Assembly: GCF_019397265.1 (NCBI RefSeq)
Contig: NZ_CP068985.1
Location: forward strand, 8,336,001-8,400,000
Source of the DNA: Nonomuraea coxensis DSM 45129
GTDB taxonomy: Bacteria > Actinomycetota > Actinomycetes > Streptosporangiales > Streptosporangiaceae
Direction: 5' to 3'
Length of the DNA stretch: 64,000 nucleotides
Shown: positions 37,912 to 47,894 of the stretch, one piece after another
Layout: the number at the start of each line of letters is the position of its first letter
Numbering within the stretch: the first letter of the stretch is position 1
Program-made: the position numbers and the translations under genes
Notes under the pieces: generated by a model
Database searches by the model: none
What the model was told of the DNA's origin: nothing
The model's input: the letters and a program-made list of their open reading frames with translations, nothing else

Positions 37912-37940
37912 AGAAGGCCCTCCGGGCAGGAGGGCCTTCT
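37912..37940. terminator. Bidirectional hairpin terminator
   Basis: AGAAGGCCCTCC at 37912-37923 and GGAGGGCCTTCT at 37929-37940 pair perfectly. The hairpin lies between the convergent thiolase and oligopeptide transporter operons (stops at 37904 and 37953). Confidence 0.8.
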
Positions 37941-37952
37941 CCGGAGGCGCGC

Positions 37953-38952
<1,000 letters not shown>

Positions 38953-38966
<14 letters not shown>

Positions 38967-39987
38967 CGAGGACCTCCCTCCAGTAGTGGCAGGCGCTGCC
39001 GCGCGTGCCGCTGATCTGATGCAGCGGGGGGACGTCGGTCTCGCAGTTGCCCTGCCGGTAGGGGCAGCGCGGGTTGAACGAGCATCCGCTGGGCAGTTCG
39101 AGCAGGTTGGGCGGCAGGCCCTTGATCGCGTACAGGTCCTGGCCCTTCTGGTCGACCCGGGGGATCGACTCCAGCAGGCCCTTCGTGTACGGGTGGGCGG
39201 GCACCCGGTAGATGTCGTGCACGGGGGCGTTCTCGACGATGCGCCCCGCGTACATCACGGCGATCTTGTCGGCCACGTCCGCCACGACCCCGAGGTCGTG
39301 GGTGATGAGGATGAGGCCCATCTGGCTCTCGCGCTGCAGCTCGGCCAGCAGTTCCATGATCTGCGCCTGGACGGTCACGTCGAGCGCCGTCGTCGGCTCG
39401 TCGGCGATGAGCACCTCGGGGTCGAGCGCGATCGACATGGCGATCATGATGCGCTGCCGCATGCCGCCGGAGAACTGGTGCGGGTAGTCGTTGACGCGCT
39501 GCCGGGCGGCCGGGATGCGGACCCGGTCCATCAGCTCGACCGCCTTCTTCATGGCGTCGCCCTTGGACATGCCCCGGTGCACCCGGAACATCTCGCTGAT
39601 CTGCCAGCCCACGGTGAAGACCGGGTTGAGCGCCGAGAGCGCGTCCTGGAAGATCATGGCGATGCGCTGGCCGCGCACCTGGGTGCGGGCCTCCTCCGAC
39701 AGCTTGAGCACGTCGGTGCCCTTGAAGCGGATCTCTCCCTTGGGGATGCGCGCGGGCGGCATGTCCAGAATGCCCATGATCGCCTGCGCGGTCACCGACT
39801 TGCCCGAGCCCGACTCGCCCAGCACCGCCAGTGTCTCGCCCGGGTTGACCGTGTAACTCACGCCGTTCACGGCGCGTACGATCCCCGCCCGGGTGTGGAA
39901 CTCCACGTGCAGGTTGTCGACGGCGAGCAGCGGTTCGTTGCCGAGTCCTCCCTCGACCGGCAACACGTCCGCTGACGTCCTACTCAC
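38953..39987 (-). CDS. Oligopeptide/dipeptide ABC transporter ATP-binding protein (OppD-type)
   Basis: 344 residues. Walker A is AVLGESGSGKSVTAQAIMGIL, the Q loop MIFQDALSALNPVFTVG, the signature FSGGMRQRIMIAMSIAL, Walker B EVLIADEPTTALDVT and the His loop ILITHDLGVVADV. The GKSVT variant after the P-loop is typical of OppD/DppD. The C-terminal cysteines CSFNPRCPYRQGNC...CHYW match those of the OppF-type partner. The two ATPases would form the heterodimer under the OppB-OppC channel. It starts 17 nt after the oppC stop. Confidence 0.93.
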
Positions 39988-40003
39988 TGTTCGGTCCCCC
40001 CTT

Positions 40004-40948
40004 CTACCTGAGCTTCGGGTCGAGCGCGTCGCGTACGGCGTCGCCCAGCATGATGAACGCGAGCACCGTGATGCTCAGGAAGACGGCCGGGAAGATCAGC
40101 GGCAACGGCGCCTCCAGGAAGCGGCGCTGCGCGTCGGCGATCATCAGACCCCACGAGATCTCCGGCGGCTGCACGCCCACGCCCAGGTAGGACAGCGCGG
40201 CCTCGGCCGCGATGAACCCGCCGAGGTTGATCGTCGCCACCACGATCACGGGAGCGAGCGCGTTGGGCAGCAGATGCCGGAACATGATCCGGATCGGCCC
40301 GGCGCCCAGCGCCCTCGCCGCGACCACGAAGTCCTGCGACTTCGCCGTGATGACCGCCGCCCGCATGATCCGGAACGTCATCGGCCAGCCCAGGATGGTC
40401 AGCGCCGCGACCACCAGCCAGATGCCGAGCCCGCTGTCGCGGAAGGTCGAGCCGATGAGCAGCGCGCCCAGGATGCTGGGGATGGCGAAGAAGATCTCGG
40501 TGACCCGGGAGGCCACGCTGTCCACGCCGCCGCCGAAGAAGCCGGCGATCAGCCCCATGAGCCCGCCGATCAGCGCGGCGAAGACGGTCGTGCTGATGCC
40601 GATGACCAGCGAGTTCGCCGCGCCGTAGATGGTGCGGGCGTACAGGTCGCAGCCCAGGTTGTCGCGGCCGAACGGGTGGCCCGCGCTGGGACCCTGACGG
40701 GCGGTGGCCAGCTCGCAGGTGCGGGCGTTGAACGGGTCCACCGAGCTGAACAGCGACGGCCAGACGGCCATCAGCGCCAGCACCGCGATGATGCAGAGCG
40801 AGATGATGAAGATCGGCCGCCGCCGCAGGTCGTGCCAGGCGTCGGACCACAGGCTGGCCGGCTTGGCCGCCTTCTCCTTCTTCTGGGGCTTCGGGACGGG
40901 GGTCTCCTCGGGCGCGATGACGGGGCCGCCCGGTCGAATGTCACTCAT
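40004..40948 (-). CDS. Oligopeptide ABC transporter permease (OppC-type)
   Basis: 314 residues. A cytoplasmic Pro/Lys-rich N-terminus (EETPVPKPQKKEKAAKPASLWSDAWHDLRRRP) leads into the first helix, then the periplasmic-side segment HPFGRDNLGCDLYARTIYGAANSLVIG typical of DppC/OppC. The EAA-loop is FVVAARALGAGPIRIMFRHLLPNALAPVIV. It ends MLGDAVRDALDPKLR, the common permease C-terminus. It pairs with the OppB-type protein, whose gene overlaps it by 8 bp. Confidence 0.92.
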   Translation of the reverse strand: MSDIRPGGPVIAPEETPVPKPQKKEKAAKPASLWSDAWHDLRRRPIFIISLCIIAVLALMAVWPSLFSSVDPFNARTCELATARQGPSAGHPFGRDNLGCDLYARTIYGAANSLVIGISTTVFAALIGGLMGLIAGFFGGGVDSVASRVTEIFFAIPSILGALLIGSTFRDSGLGIWLVVAALTILGWPMTFRIMRAAVITAKSQDFVVAARALGAGPIRIMFRHLLPNALAPVIVVATINLGGFIAAEAALSYLGVGVQPPEISWGLMIADAQRRFLEAPLPLIFPAVFLSITVLAFIMLGDAVRDALDPKLR

Positions 40949-41885
40949 AGCGGATCCTCGGGTCGAGCACTGCGTACATCACGTCGACGGCCAGGTTGGC
41001 CAAGATGTAGATCAGGACCAGGATGGTCACGATGCCGACCACGACCGGCTGTTCCCTGAGGTACACCGACATGAAGAGCTGGTTGCCGATGCCCGGCAGG
41101 TTGAAGATTCTCTCGGTGATGACCGCGCCGCCCATGAGGTTGCCGAGGTCGGCGCCGAGGAACGTGATGAGCGGGATCAGCGCGTTGCGCAGGCCGTGCC
41201 TGCCGACGACCCGCCGCCGGGGCAGGCCCTTGGCTGTGGCCGTCCTGATGTAGTCGGCGCGCAGCGTCTCGGCCAGGCTGGTCCTGGTCAGTCGGGTGAG
41301 GTACGCGATCGACACGCCGGCCAGCACGAAGCCGGGCAGCAGATAGCTGCGGAAGCCCTCGGTGATGCCCGCGATGGGGAACACGTCGAGCCCCGTCCAC
41401 AGCTTGAGCTTCACGCCCAGCAGGAACTGCAGGACGAAGCCGGACACGAGGGTCGGCACCGAGATCAGCAGCAGCGTCGAGGCGAGGATCATGGTGTCGA
41501 TGGCCTTGCCGCGCTTGAGTGCCGCCCAGAGGCCCAGACCCACGCCGATGAGGGCCTCGATGACGAGCGCGGTGACCGCCAGGTTGAGCGTCACCTGGAA
41601 CTTGCCCGCCATGATCTGGGACACGGGCACGTCGGCGAAGGTGACGCCGAAGTCCGCCCGGAAAATCACACCGCTGATGTAGTACCAATACTGGAGCAAC
41701 AGCGGATCATTGAGGTGATACTGCTCGCGCAGGATCGCGACGATGTTGGGATCCGCCCGTTTCTCGCCCGCCAGCGCCGCGATGGGATCGCCGGGCAGCG
41801 CGAAGACGATGGCGAAGATGAGCAGGGTGGCACCCAACAACACGGGGATCGACTGGAGCAGACGCCTGATGATGTAACGGCCCAT
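40941..41885 (-). CDS. Oligopeptide ABC transporter permease (OppB-type)
   Basis: 314 residues. The start MGRYIIRRLLQSIPVLLGATLLIFAIVFALPGDPIAALAG is the classic DppB/OppB N-terminus, and the family loop DYIRTATAKGLPRRRVVGRHGLRNALIPLITFLG carries the EAA motif. The C-terminus AVDVMYAVLDPRIRYE is also standard. GGGAGG lies 6 nt before the ATG. It follows the substrate-binding gene after a 124-nt gap that holds a long hairpin. Confidence 0.93.
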   Translation of the reverse strand: MGRYIIRRLLQSIPVLLGATLLIFAIVFALPGDPIAALAGEKRADPNIVAILREQYHLNDPLLLQYWYYISGVIFRADFGVTFADVPVSQIMAGKFQVTLNLAVTALVIEALIGVGLGLWAALKRGKAIDTMILASTLLLISVPTLVSGFVLQFLLGVKLKLWTGLDVFPIAGITEGFRSYLLPGFVLAGVSIAYLTRLTRTSLAETLRADYIRTATAKGLPRRRVVGRHGLRNALIPLITFLGADLGNLMGGAVITERIFNLPGIGNQLFMSVYLREQPVVVGIVTILVLIYILANLAVDVMYAVLDPRIRYE

Positions 41886-41970
41886 TTAAGCCTCCCGTAC
41901 ACGCGAAGAAGGCCACCCCCCTGACCTTATGGGTTTTCGGCCGGGGAGCCGCCTCCTCGCTTACCCCTGT

Positions 41971-41999
41971 GGGGCGGGCGCGGCGTCCGCGCCCGCCCC
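41971..41999 (-). terminator. Long GC hairpin between oppA and oppB
   Basis: GGGGCGGGCGCGG at 41971-41983 pairs perfectly with CCGCGCCCGCCCC at 41987-41999 (13-bp stem, 3-nt loop), 10 nt past the oppA stop. In such operons a hairpin here stabilises or partly terminates the message so that the binding protein is made in excess. Confidence 0.7.
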
Positions 42000-42009
42000 G
42001 GGAACAACG

Positions 42010-43647
42010 TCAGACCTTCTCGACGTCAGTCCACTCGACCTGGTTGAGCAGGTTGATGTGGACGTTCTTGACCTTCGTGGAGTAGCCGGAGTTGTTCCGG
42101 TAGAAGTACACCGGGATGTACGGCAGTTCCTCGTTGAGGATGTCGTCGGCCTGCTGGTAGAACTTCAGGCCCTCCTCCACCGAGGGAGCCTGGTCGCCCT
42201 GGGCGATCAGCTCGTCGAACTTCTTGTTCGAGTAGCCGCCGTAGTTCGAGCCGGTCGCGATGGCGCCGGTGCTGAAGATCGGCGACAGGTAGTTCTCGGC
42301 CGACGGGTAGTCGATGGCCCAGCCCATGCGGAACAGGCCCTTGTACTTCTTGGCGTCCAGCTCGTCGAGGATGCTGGCGAACTTCTCGAAGGGCTTCGCG
42401 ACGGCGTCGATGCCCAGGTTGGCGCGGAGGTTGTTGGCGACGGCCTCGATCCACTCCTTGTGCGGACCGTCGGCGTTGTAGCCGATCTCCAGGGTCTTGG
42501 GGCCGCCGGCGGACTCGTACAGCTTCTTGGCCTCGGCCGGGTTGTACGTGCACGCCTTGCAGGCGCCCTGGCGGTAGCCCGCGATGGCCGGGTTGATGAA
42601 GTCGTCGGCGGGGGAACGGGTGCCGGAGAAGACCGTCTCGGCGATGGTCTTCCTGTCGATGGCCATCGAGATGGCCTTGCGGATGTCGACCTTGTCCAGC
42701 TCGGCGTTGTACTTCAGGGGCACGCCGATGTAACCGACGCCGGCGTCCGGCTGGTCCTGGTAACGCTCACCGAGGGAGGACTTGGCCTGGGCGATCGCCG
42801 CCGGGCCGAGCGAGTCGTGGATGTCCAGGTTGTCGGCCATCAGGTCGTTGAAGGCGACATCCGAGTCGGTGTAGAGCTTGAACTGCAGCTTCGTCCAGTT
42901 GCTCGGCTTCTTGCCCGGGTACTTGTCGTACACGGTCATGTCGATGCTCTGGTCGGTGCCCTTCTTGTAGGCCTTGTCAAACTTGAACAGGCCCTGACCG
43001 ATGGGCTGCTCGCCGTACTGCTGCGTCACCTTGCCGTCGGCGCCGAAGGCGGCCTTGGGCAGCGGGTAGAACGCGGTGTAGCCGAGCATGGTCTTGAACT
43101 GGGAGAACGGCGCGGCCAGAGTGACCTTGAACGTCGTGTCGTCCACGACCTCCAGACCCTTCATGCCCTTGGCCGTGACCGACTTGCCCTCACCCGGGTT
43201 GAGGTCGGCGAAGCCGTCGATGCGCCCGAAGAAGTAACCGGCGCTCTGGGCGTTCTCCTGGTTGGCCGCGTAGTTCCAGGCGTCCACGTAGTTCTGCGCG
43301 ACGAGCGGCTCGCCGTTGTGCCACGTGTAGCCGGGCTTGAGCTTGATCGTCCAGACCTTCTGGTCATCGCTGGTGATCGACTCGGCCGCGGCCTCGACGG
43401 CGTTCTTGTTCTCGTCGTAGGTGACGAGAGGCTCGAACACGGCCGCCAGGACCTCGGAGCCCTCGGACTCCGTGGTGTTCGACGGCACCAGGAGCTCCTG
43501 GGGCTCACCGAGCTCCATGCGGACCGGCGTCTCGGCGCCGCCGCTCGCGGCAGTGCCGCCGTCCGAGGCACCGCCGCCACACGCGGCAACCGCGAGGGCG
43601 AGCAGCGCGGTACCGGCGACGATCTGTGCGCCCTTAGTAACACGCAT
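42010..43647 (-). CDS. Oligopeptide ABC transporter substrate-binding lipoprotein (OppA-type)
   Basis: 545 residues. A lipoprotein signal, VAGTALLALAVAAC-GGGASDGG, places the lipobox cysteine near residue 23. The SBP_bac_5 domain follows: LKPGYTWHNGEPLVAQNYVDAWNYAANQENAQSAGYFFGRIDG is the family hallmark, and near the end LPYIPVYFYRNNSGYSTKVKNV. It captures peptides outside the membrane and passes them to the OppBC channel. A GGGAGGA lies about 13 nt before the ATG. It is the first gene of the five-gene importer. Confidence 0.94.
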   Translation of the reverse strand: MRVTKGAQIVAGTALLALAVAACGGGASDGGTAASGGAETPVRMELGEPQELLVPSNTTESEGSEVLAAVFEPLVTYDENKNAVEAAAESITSDDQKVWTIKLKPGYTWHNGEPLVAQNYVDAWNYAANQENAQSAGYFFGRIDGFADLNPGEGKSVTAKGMKGLEVVDDTTFKVTLAAPFSQFKTMLGYTAFYPLPKAAFGADGKVTQQYGEQPIGQGLFKFDKAYKKGTDQSIDMTVYDKYPGKKPSNWTKLQFKLYTDSDVAFNDLMADNLDIHDSLGPAAIAQAKSSLGERYQDQPDAGVGYIGVPLKYNAELDKVDIRKAISMAIDRKTIAETVFSGTRSPADDFINPAIAGYRQGACKACTYNPAEAKKLYESAGGPKTLEIGYNADGPHKEWIEAVANNLRANLGIDAVAKPFEKFASILDELDAKKYKGLFRMGWAIDYPSAENYLSPIFSTGAIATGSNYGGYSNKKFDELIAQGDQAPSVEEGLKFYQQADDILNEELPYIPVYFYRNNSGYSTKVKNVHINLLNQVEWTDVEKV

Positions 43648-44127
43648 GGTAAAGACAAATCCTCCCTCTACAGTGGGCGTACAGCGCTGAGCTGCGTGTT
43701 GATGAGCAGCCTGACGGGGGAGTCCTGGTATCCCCCCCGGGTTTGGCCGACCTTGTCAAGCCAGCCGTACGCCCTGCCAGTCGATCGCGACTATCCCTTA
43801 CTACTTGCCACCAGCGAGTCTCTGGCGCGTTGCAGTTCGGTCACACGTCCGCCAATCCAGCGTCACAGACAATCGGCACGATCTGCAGTAAATCGTACAA
43901 AGGGCTCAGTACCGGTTGGACCTGGACCTGAACAGACGATGAAAATTACCCCCCGCAGGGGACTGCTCGGGCCCGCGCCACCACCGCCCGCCCCTCCTGG
44001 GCTACGGTTGAGCAGGTCTTGACGCCGGCTTGGAACCCCGGCGCCCCGAGACACCGTCCAACAGTCTGCCGGTCACGGTCCAGCGTGACAGGCACCCCAC
44101 CGACCCGGATCCAATAGAGTCCTTGCC
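43648..44127. promoter_or_regulatory. Divergent intergenic region, opp importer and ABC exporter
   Basis: 480 bases between divergent genes. GGGGGA at about 43717-43722 and TCCCCC at about 43731-43736 form a short inverted repeat near the opp side. A run of C and G (CCCCCCGCAGGGG) occurs at about 43950-43962. I see no convincing coding frame, tRNA or riboswitch. Promoters for both operons must lie here but cannot be placed with confidence. Confidence 0.4.
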
Positions 44128-45063
44128 ATGAGCCAGCCGGAATCCGCTGTAGCGGACGCCCAGGCGGGCGGCCGGAGCGGGCAGGAGCCGCTGGCCAAGC
44201 TCGCCAAGAGATACGGGCTTCGCCGTGCCATCGCACGGCCGAGGTTCCCTGTCTACGTGCGCCAGCTATGGGAGCGGCGACACTTCATCCTGACGTACGC
44301 GACCTCGCGCAACGTCTCGAAGTACTCCAACTCCACGCTGGGCCAGCTGTGGCAGGTGCTGACCCCGCTGCTCAACGCCGCCATCTACTTCCTGATGTTC
44401 GGCATCATCCTGGGTGGCAGCAAGAACATCGACAACTACCCGGCCTTCCTGCTGACCGGCATGTTCGTCTTCACCTACACCCAGCGCACGGTCACCGCGG
44501 GCGCCAAGTCGATCTCCGGCAACCTGTCGATGATCCGGGCCCTGCACTTCCCGCGCGCCTCGCTGCCGCTGGCCTACACGATCCAGGAGCTGCAGCAGCT
44601 CGCCATCTCGATGAGCGTGCTCCTGGTGATCGTGGTCGCCACGGGCGAGTTCCCCACCTGGTTCTGGCTCATGATCCCGGTGGTCCTCGCCCTGCAGACG
44701 ATGTTCAACATCGGGGCCGGGCTCGTCATGGCCCGCCTCGGCGCCTCGATGCGCGACCTCAACCAGCTGCTGCCGTTCATCACCCGCACCTGGCTGTACG
44801 CCTCGGGCGTCTTCTTCTCGATCCAGGACAAGGTCGTGGGCTCGGCCGGCCTCCCCCAGTGGGTGGCCGACGTGATGTACCTCAACCCGGCGGCCTCCTA
44901 CATCGAGTGGATGCGGGAGATCCTGATCGGGAGCCACAACACTCAGGCGGGGCACCACCCCCCGACCATGGTGTGGATGTCTTGCGTATTCTGGGCGGTG
45001 TTCGCTCTCGGATTCGGCTTCTGGTACTTCTGGCGGGCCGAGGAGAGGTACGGGCGTGGCTGA
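44128..45063 (+). CDS. ABC-2 type polysaccharide export permease (Wzm/TagG-like)
   Basis: 311 residues. A cytoplasmic N-terminus is followed by YVRQLWERRHFILTYATSRNVSKYSNSTLGQLWQVLTPLLNAAIYFLMFGIIL, the standard entry of Wzm/TagG permeases. Six hydrophobic segments are visible, including LTGMFVFTYTQRTVTAGAKSISGN and the ending MSCVFWAVFALGFGFWYFWRAEERYGRG. It pairs with the ATPase whose start overlaps it by 8 bp. Such pairs export lipid-linked polysaccharides; in mycobacteria the related pair exports galactan. No glycosyltransferase is adjacent, so the cargo is unknown. Confidence 0.9.
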   Translation: MSQPESAVADAQAGGRSGQEPLAKLAKRYGLRRAIARPRFPVYVRQLWERRHFILTYATSRNVSKYSNSTLGQLWQVLTPLLNAAIYFLMFGIILGGSKNIDNYPAFLLTGMFVFTYTQRTVTAGAKSISGNLSMIRALHFPRASLPLAYTIQELQQLAISMSVLLVIVVATGEFPTWFWLMIPVVLALQTMFNIGAGLVMARLGASMRDLNQLLPFITRTWLYASGVFFSIQDKVVGSAGLPQWVADVMYLNPAASYIEWMREILIGSHNTQAGHHPPTMVWMSCVFWAVFALGFGFWYFWRAEERYGRG

Positions 45064-45910
45064 GACCAAGGAGCTGCAGCAGGTGAAGGGCGACAAGCCC
45101 GCCGTCCCCGAGGACGCCAAGGCGCGTCCCGCCGCCAAGGGCAAGGCGCCACTCGACGTCCCCACGGGCACGCCGACCGTCATCGTCGACGACCTCCACA
45201 TCGTCTACCGCGTCTATGGCGCGGCCTCCGACTCCGAGAAGGGCAACGCGGTCAACGCCCTCACGCGCATTCTCAAGCGCCAGGGCCGCCCGCAGATGAA
45301 AGAGGTCCACGCGGTCAAGGGCGTGACGTTCGTGGCCTACCACGGCGACGCGATCGGCATCGTGGGCCGCAACGGCTCGGGCAAGTCCACGCTGCTGCGC
45401 GCCATCGCGGGCCTGCTGCCCCCGCACAAGGGCGCCGTCTACACCGACGGCCAGCCCTCGCTGCTGGGCGTCAACGCCGCCCTGATGCGCGAGCTCACCG
45501 GCGAGCGCAACATCGTGCTCGGCTGCTACGCCATGGGCATGACGCCGGCCGAGGTCCGCGAGAAATACCAGGAGATCGTCGACTTCTCCGGCATCGACGA
45601 GTTCGTCCAGCTCCCGATGTCCACCTACTCCTCCGGCATGGGCGCCCGCCTGCGCTTCGCGATCTCCTCGGCCAAGACGCACGACGTCCTGCTCATCGAC
45701 GAGGCCCTCGCCACCGGCGACCGCGAGTTCCGCAAGAAGAGCGAGGAGCGCATCCGCCAGATCCGCGAGTCGGCCGGCACCGTCTTCCTCGTCGCCCACG
45801 ACCTGCGCGTCATCGAGGAGACCTGCAACCGCGTCATCTGGCTGCACAAGGGCAAGATCCGCATGGACGGCGACCCGAAGGAAGTCATCGCCGCCTACAA
45901 CAAGGGCTGA
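45056..45910 (+). CDS. ABC transporter ATPase for polysaccharide export (Wzt/TagH-like)
   Basis: 284 residues from a GTG. The first 45 residues are a Lys/Ala/Pro-rich tail. The domain has Walker A GIVGRNGSGKSTLLRAIAGLL, the family segment PSLLGVNAALMRELTGERNIVLGCYAMGM, a degenerate signature YSSGMGARLRFAISSA, Walker B VLLIDEALATGDREF and the switch His VAHDLRVIEETC. SSGM in place of SGGQ is typical of Wzt/TagH. There is no C-terminal carbohydrate-binding domain. A hairpin terminator follows. Confidence 0.92.
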   Translation: MAETKELQQVKGDKPAVPEDAKARPAAKGKAPLDVPTGTPTVIVDDLHIVYRVYGAASDSEKGNAVNALTRILKRQGRPQMKEVHAVKGVTFVAYHGDAIGIVGRNGSGKSTLLRAIAGLLPPHKGAVYTDGQPSLLGVNAALMRELTGERNIVLGCYAMGMTPAEVREKYQEIVDFSGIDEFVQLPMSTYSSGMGARLRFAISSAKTHDVLLIDEALATGDREFRKKSEERIRQIRESAGTVFLVAHDLRVIEETCNRVIWLHKGKIRMDGDPKEVIAAYNKG

Positions 45911-45924
45911 GACCGCACGTCCGA

Positions 45925-45953
45925 GCGCCGTGCCCCCGCGAAGGGCGCGGCGC
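45925..45953 (+). terminator. Hairpin terminator after the ABC exporter
   Basis: GCGCCGTGCC at 45925-45934 pairs with GGCGCGGCGC at 45944-45953 with one G-U pair, followed by TTTCCC. It lies 15 nt past the ATPase stop. Confidence 0.6.
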
Positions 45954-46069
45954 TTTCCCATGCGCGAAACGCCCGCGACGGGAGGGACGAAAGACTGACA
46001 TCGGGCGTCGCGTTCCGATAGGATTCGAACGTCAATTCGAGCCGAGGCCGGTGATGGACAGGACCGGTG

Positions 46070-46243
46070 ATGGAGTGGGAGCGCGCGATGGGAGAGCTTT
46101 CGGCCGCGATCGACCACCTGGCCACCGAAGACGTGACCGAGATCCCGCGGATCCAGCTCGCCGAGCAGCTCATCGAGCTGCACTGGCAGATGGCGAGACT
46201 GCAGGCGCAGATAGCCCGTCGCACGGGCGTCCGCCTGCCCTGA
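46070..46243 (+). CDS. Small DUF222-like protein or remnant (57 residues)
   Basis: A short frame from the ATG at 46070, with AGGA 6 nt upstream: MEWERAMGELSAAIDHLA, then TEDVTEIPRIQLAEQLIELHWQMARLQAQIARRTGVRLP. It is strongly helical and amphipathic, with none of the Arg/Pro noise of false frames here. The pattern of a short domain with AAIDHLATED...LAEQLIELHWQMARLQAQIARR resembles the N-terminal helix pair of DUF222/13E12-type HNH nucleases. No nuclease part follows, so it is either a stand-alone small protein or a leftover. The assignment is tentative. Confidence 0.5.
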   Translation: MEWERAMGELSAAIDHLATEDVTEIPRIQLAEQLIELHWQMARLQAQIARRTGVRLP

Positions 46244-46739
46244 CCCGATCACACCCGCCGCGCCCGCGCGCCCCTTCCACGGCCGCCACAGCTCCGTCCG
46301 GAGCCGCGGGCGGCCGCCCGCGGGCGGCACACCCCGAACATGAGAATGCCGCCGACCCTGATCGGGCCGGCGGCGGGGCTCGGGGGCGCCGCTGCCCTGC
46401 GAAGAAACGGCGTTGCCCGAGCCCGGGCCTGGGCGCGTCCGCCCGAGCCCGCCATTGAGACCGCCCGCTTGCCGCGGGAGGCTCGTAACCCACGCGCGCC
46501 AGCTCCCCGAGCGCCCGGCACCTCGAAGGGCGTTCCGGAGATCTGCCGCGTCAGTGCGACGACGTCCCGGCCGGTGGTTGCGGCCCAGGGGAAATCACGT
46601 CGTCAGGGGACCACTGGGGGTGGAACGAAGCCGCCTCGCCGCCGACGCGACCGGTTCATGGGCGTTGGCACCTGGGACGCCCGCGAACCGCCGTGCCGGC
46701 TCTCGGTGAGCCGCGCTCAGCACCGCCTCCATCGCCTTA
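46244..46739. other. Intergenic region without recognisable gene
   Basis: About 500 bases, GC-rich and low in complexity. Frames on both strands here are dominated by Arg, Ala, Pro and Gly and look like chance frames. I see no tRNA, repeat array or clear hairpin. Confidence 0.5.
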
Positions 46740-47894
46740 CTAGCCGCGATTCCAGGTGTCCCGCACCGAGCTCGTCAGCGCGTCGGTGGTCCATCCGAGA
46801 GCCGTCATCACGTCGTTGTAGCCGCCGAGGGCCTTGGTCCCGTTCGTCTCGACGACGGCCGCGGCGTCGGCCGCGAGCGGCGCGAGCCGCTCGACGGTCG
46901 CGCTCCGCGCCGCGGCGGGCAGCGCGCGCGAGGCGCCGCCCGACAGGGAGTCGAAGTCCCTCGCGGGCGCGGACAGCAGCCCGTTCGCCGGCGTGCCGGA
47001 CAGCGCGCCCAGGGGGCTGCCGGACAGCGCGTTCAGCGGCACCGAGGTCAGGCCGGTCACCGGCCCCCCGAGCGCGTCCAGCGGCGAGGCGCCGCCGGTC
47101 AGCCCGCTGAGCGTCTGGTCGGAGAGCCCGTGCGCGCCGCCGACCGGCAGGCCACCGCCGCCGCCGTCCGCCGTCCCGGGCAGACCGGGCAGGGCGGGCA
47201 GGGTGGCGCTGTCCAGCATGCCGCTGCCCTGCACCTTGCCCACCGCGCCCGAGGCGCTCTTGACCAGGCCGGTGACGAGATGGAACGGCCCGTAATCGGC
47301 ACCGGCCCTGTTCAGCGTCGCGGCCTGGGGCTCGACCTGCCGGGCGGCCGTGCTGCTCCCGCCGGTCAGCACGGGCAGCGACTCGGTCATGCCGCCGCCG
47401 CCGAGCGGGATCCCGCTGCGGATCGGCGACAGCTCGGGAATCGCCGGGCCGCCCCTGGTGGCGTCCTCGGCGGAGTTCGGCGTCTGGGCCCGGCCGGCCG
47501 CGCCTCCCCGCCCGCCCGCGGCGACGGCGTCCTTCTCGGCCTCGCTCAGCCCGCTGCCGACCTGGCCGTGGGCGACCGGCTTGGACTTGCCCCCGAGCAC
47601 GCCGCCCAGGAGCCCGCCGCCGAGAGCGCCGCCCGTCAGCCCCCCGCCGAGACCACCGCCGAGAGCGCCGCCTGTCAGCCCCCCGCCGAGACCACCGCCG
47701 AGACCGGCGCCCGTCAGCCCGCCCAGGAGACCTCCGAGGGGGCTGCCGCCGGCGAGGCCGGTGCCTCCACCAGGTCCGTCGGCGGGCGCGTTCCTGGTGG
47801 TCTCGTATCCCGCTCCGGCCTGGGCGGGCACGGCCAACGCCGCCGCCAGGCCGAATGCGGTAGCGGCTACCGCCGCCTTGACTACTCGATTCAT
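46740..47894 (-). CDS. Secreted glycine-rich repeat protein
   Basis: 384 residues from the ATG at 47894, with GGGAAGG 6 nt upstream. The signal peptide is MNRVVKAAVAATAFGLAAALAVPAQA. Residues 45-105 are almost pure Gly/Leu/Ala/Thr in 13-residue units of the form GGALGGGLGGGLT, encoded by 39-bp tandem repeats. A looser Gly/Leu/Pro-rich region continues with VLTGGSS, LPALPGLPG and LTGGASPLDALGGPVTGL. The C-terminal 60 residues are more ordinary (ARSATVERLAPLAADAAAVVETNGTKALGG...). There is no anchor or LPXTG. It may be a surface or matrix protein; the family is not recognised. Confidence 0.75.
   Translation of the reverse strand: MNRVVKAAVAATAFGLAAALAVPAQAGAGYETTRNAPADGPGGGTGLAGGSPLGGLLGGLTGAGLGGGLGGGLTGGALGGGLGGGLTGGALGGGLLGGVLGGKSKPVAHGQVGSGLSEAEKDAVAAGGRGGAAGRAQTPNSAEDATRGGPAIPELSPIRSGIPLGGGGMTESLPVLTGGSSTAARQVEPQAATLNRAGADYGPFHLVTGLVKSASGAVGKVQGSGMLDSATLPALPGLPGTADGGGGGLPVGGAHGLSDQTLSGLTGGASPLDALGGPVTGLTSVPLNALSGSPLGALSGTPANGLLSAPARDFDSLSGGASRALPAAARSATVERLAPLAADAAAVVETNGTKALGGYNDVMTALGWTTDALTSSVRDTWNRG
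47605..47722 (-). repeat. 39-bp tandem repeats within the glycine-rich gene
   Basis: The landmark GAGAGCGCCG recurs at 47622 and 47661, and as GAGACCGGCG at 47700, giving a period of exactly 39 bp (13 codons). The first two units differ by about one base. Such repeats can change copy number by slippage, altering the Gly-rich block in frame. Confidence 0.8.

Noticed and set aside
46249..46521. Minus-strand frame of 90 residues
   Set aside because: The composition is almost entirely Arg, Ala, Gly and Pro with no ribosome site and no pattern.
47605..47722. Possible CRISPR array
   Set aside because: The 39-bp units are contiguous, lie within an open frame and have no unique spacers.
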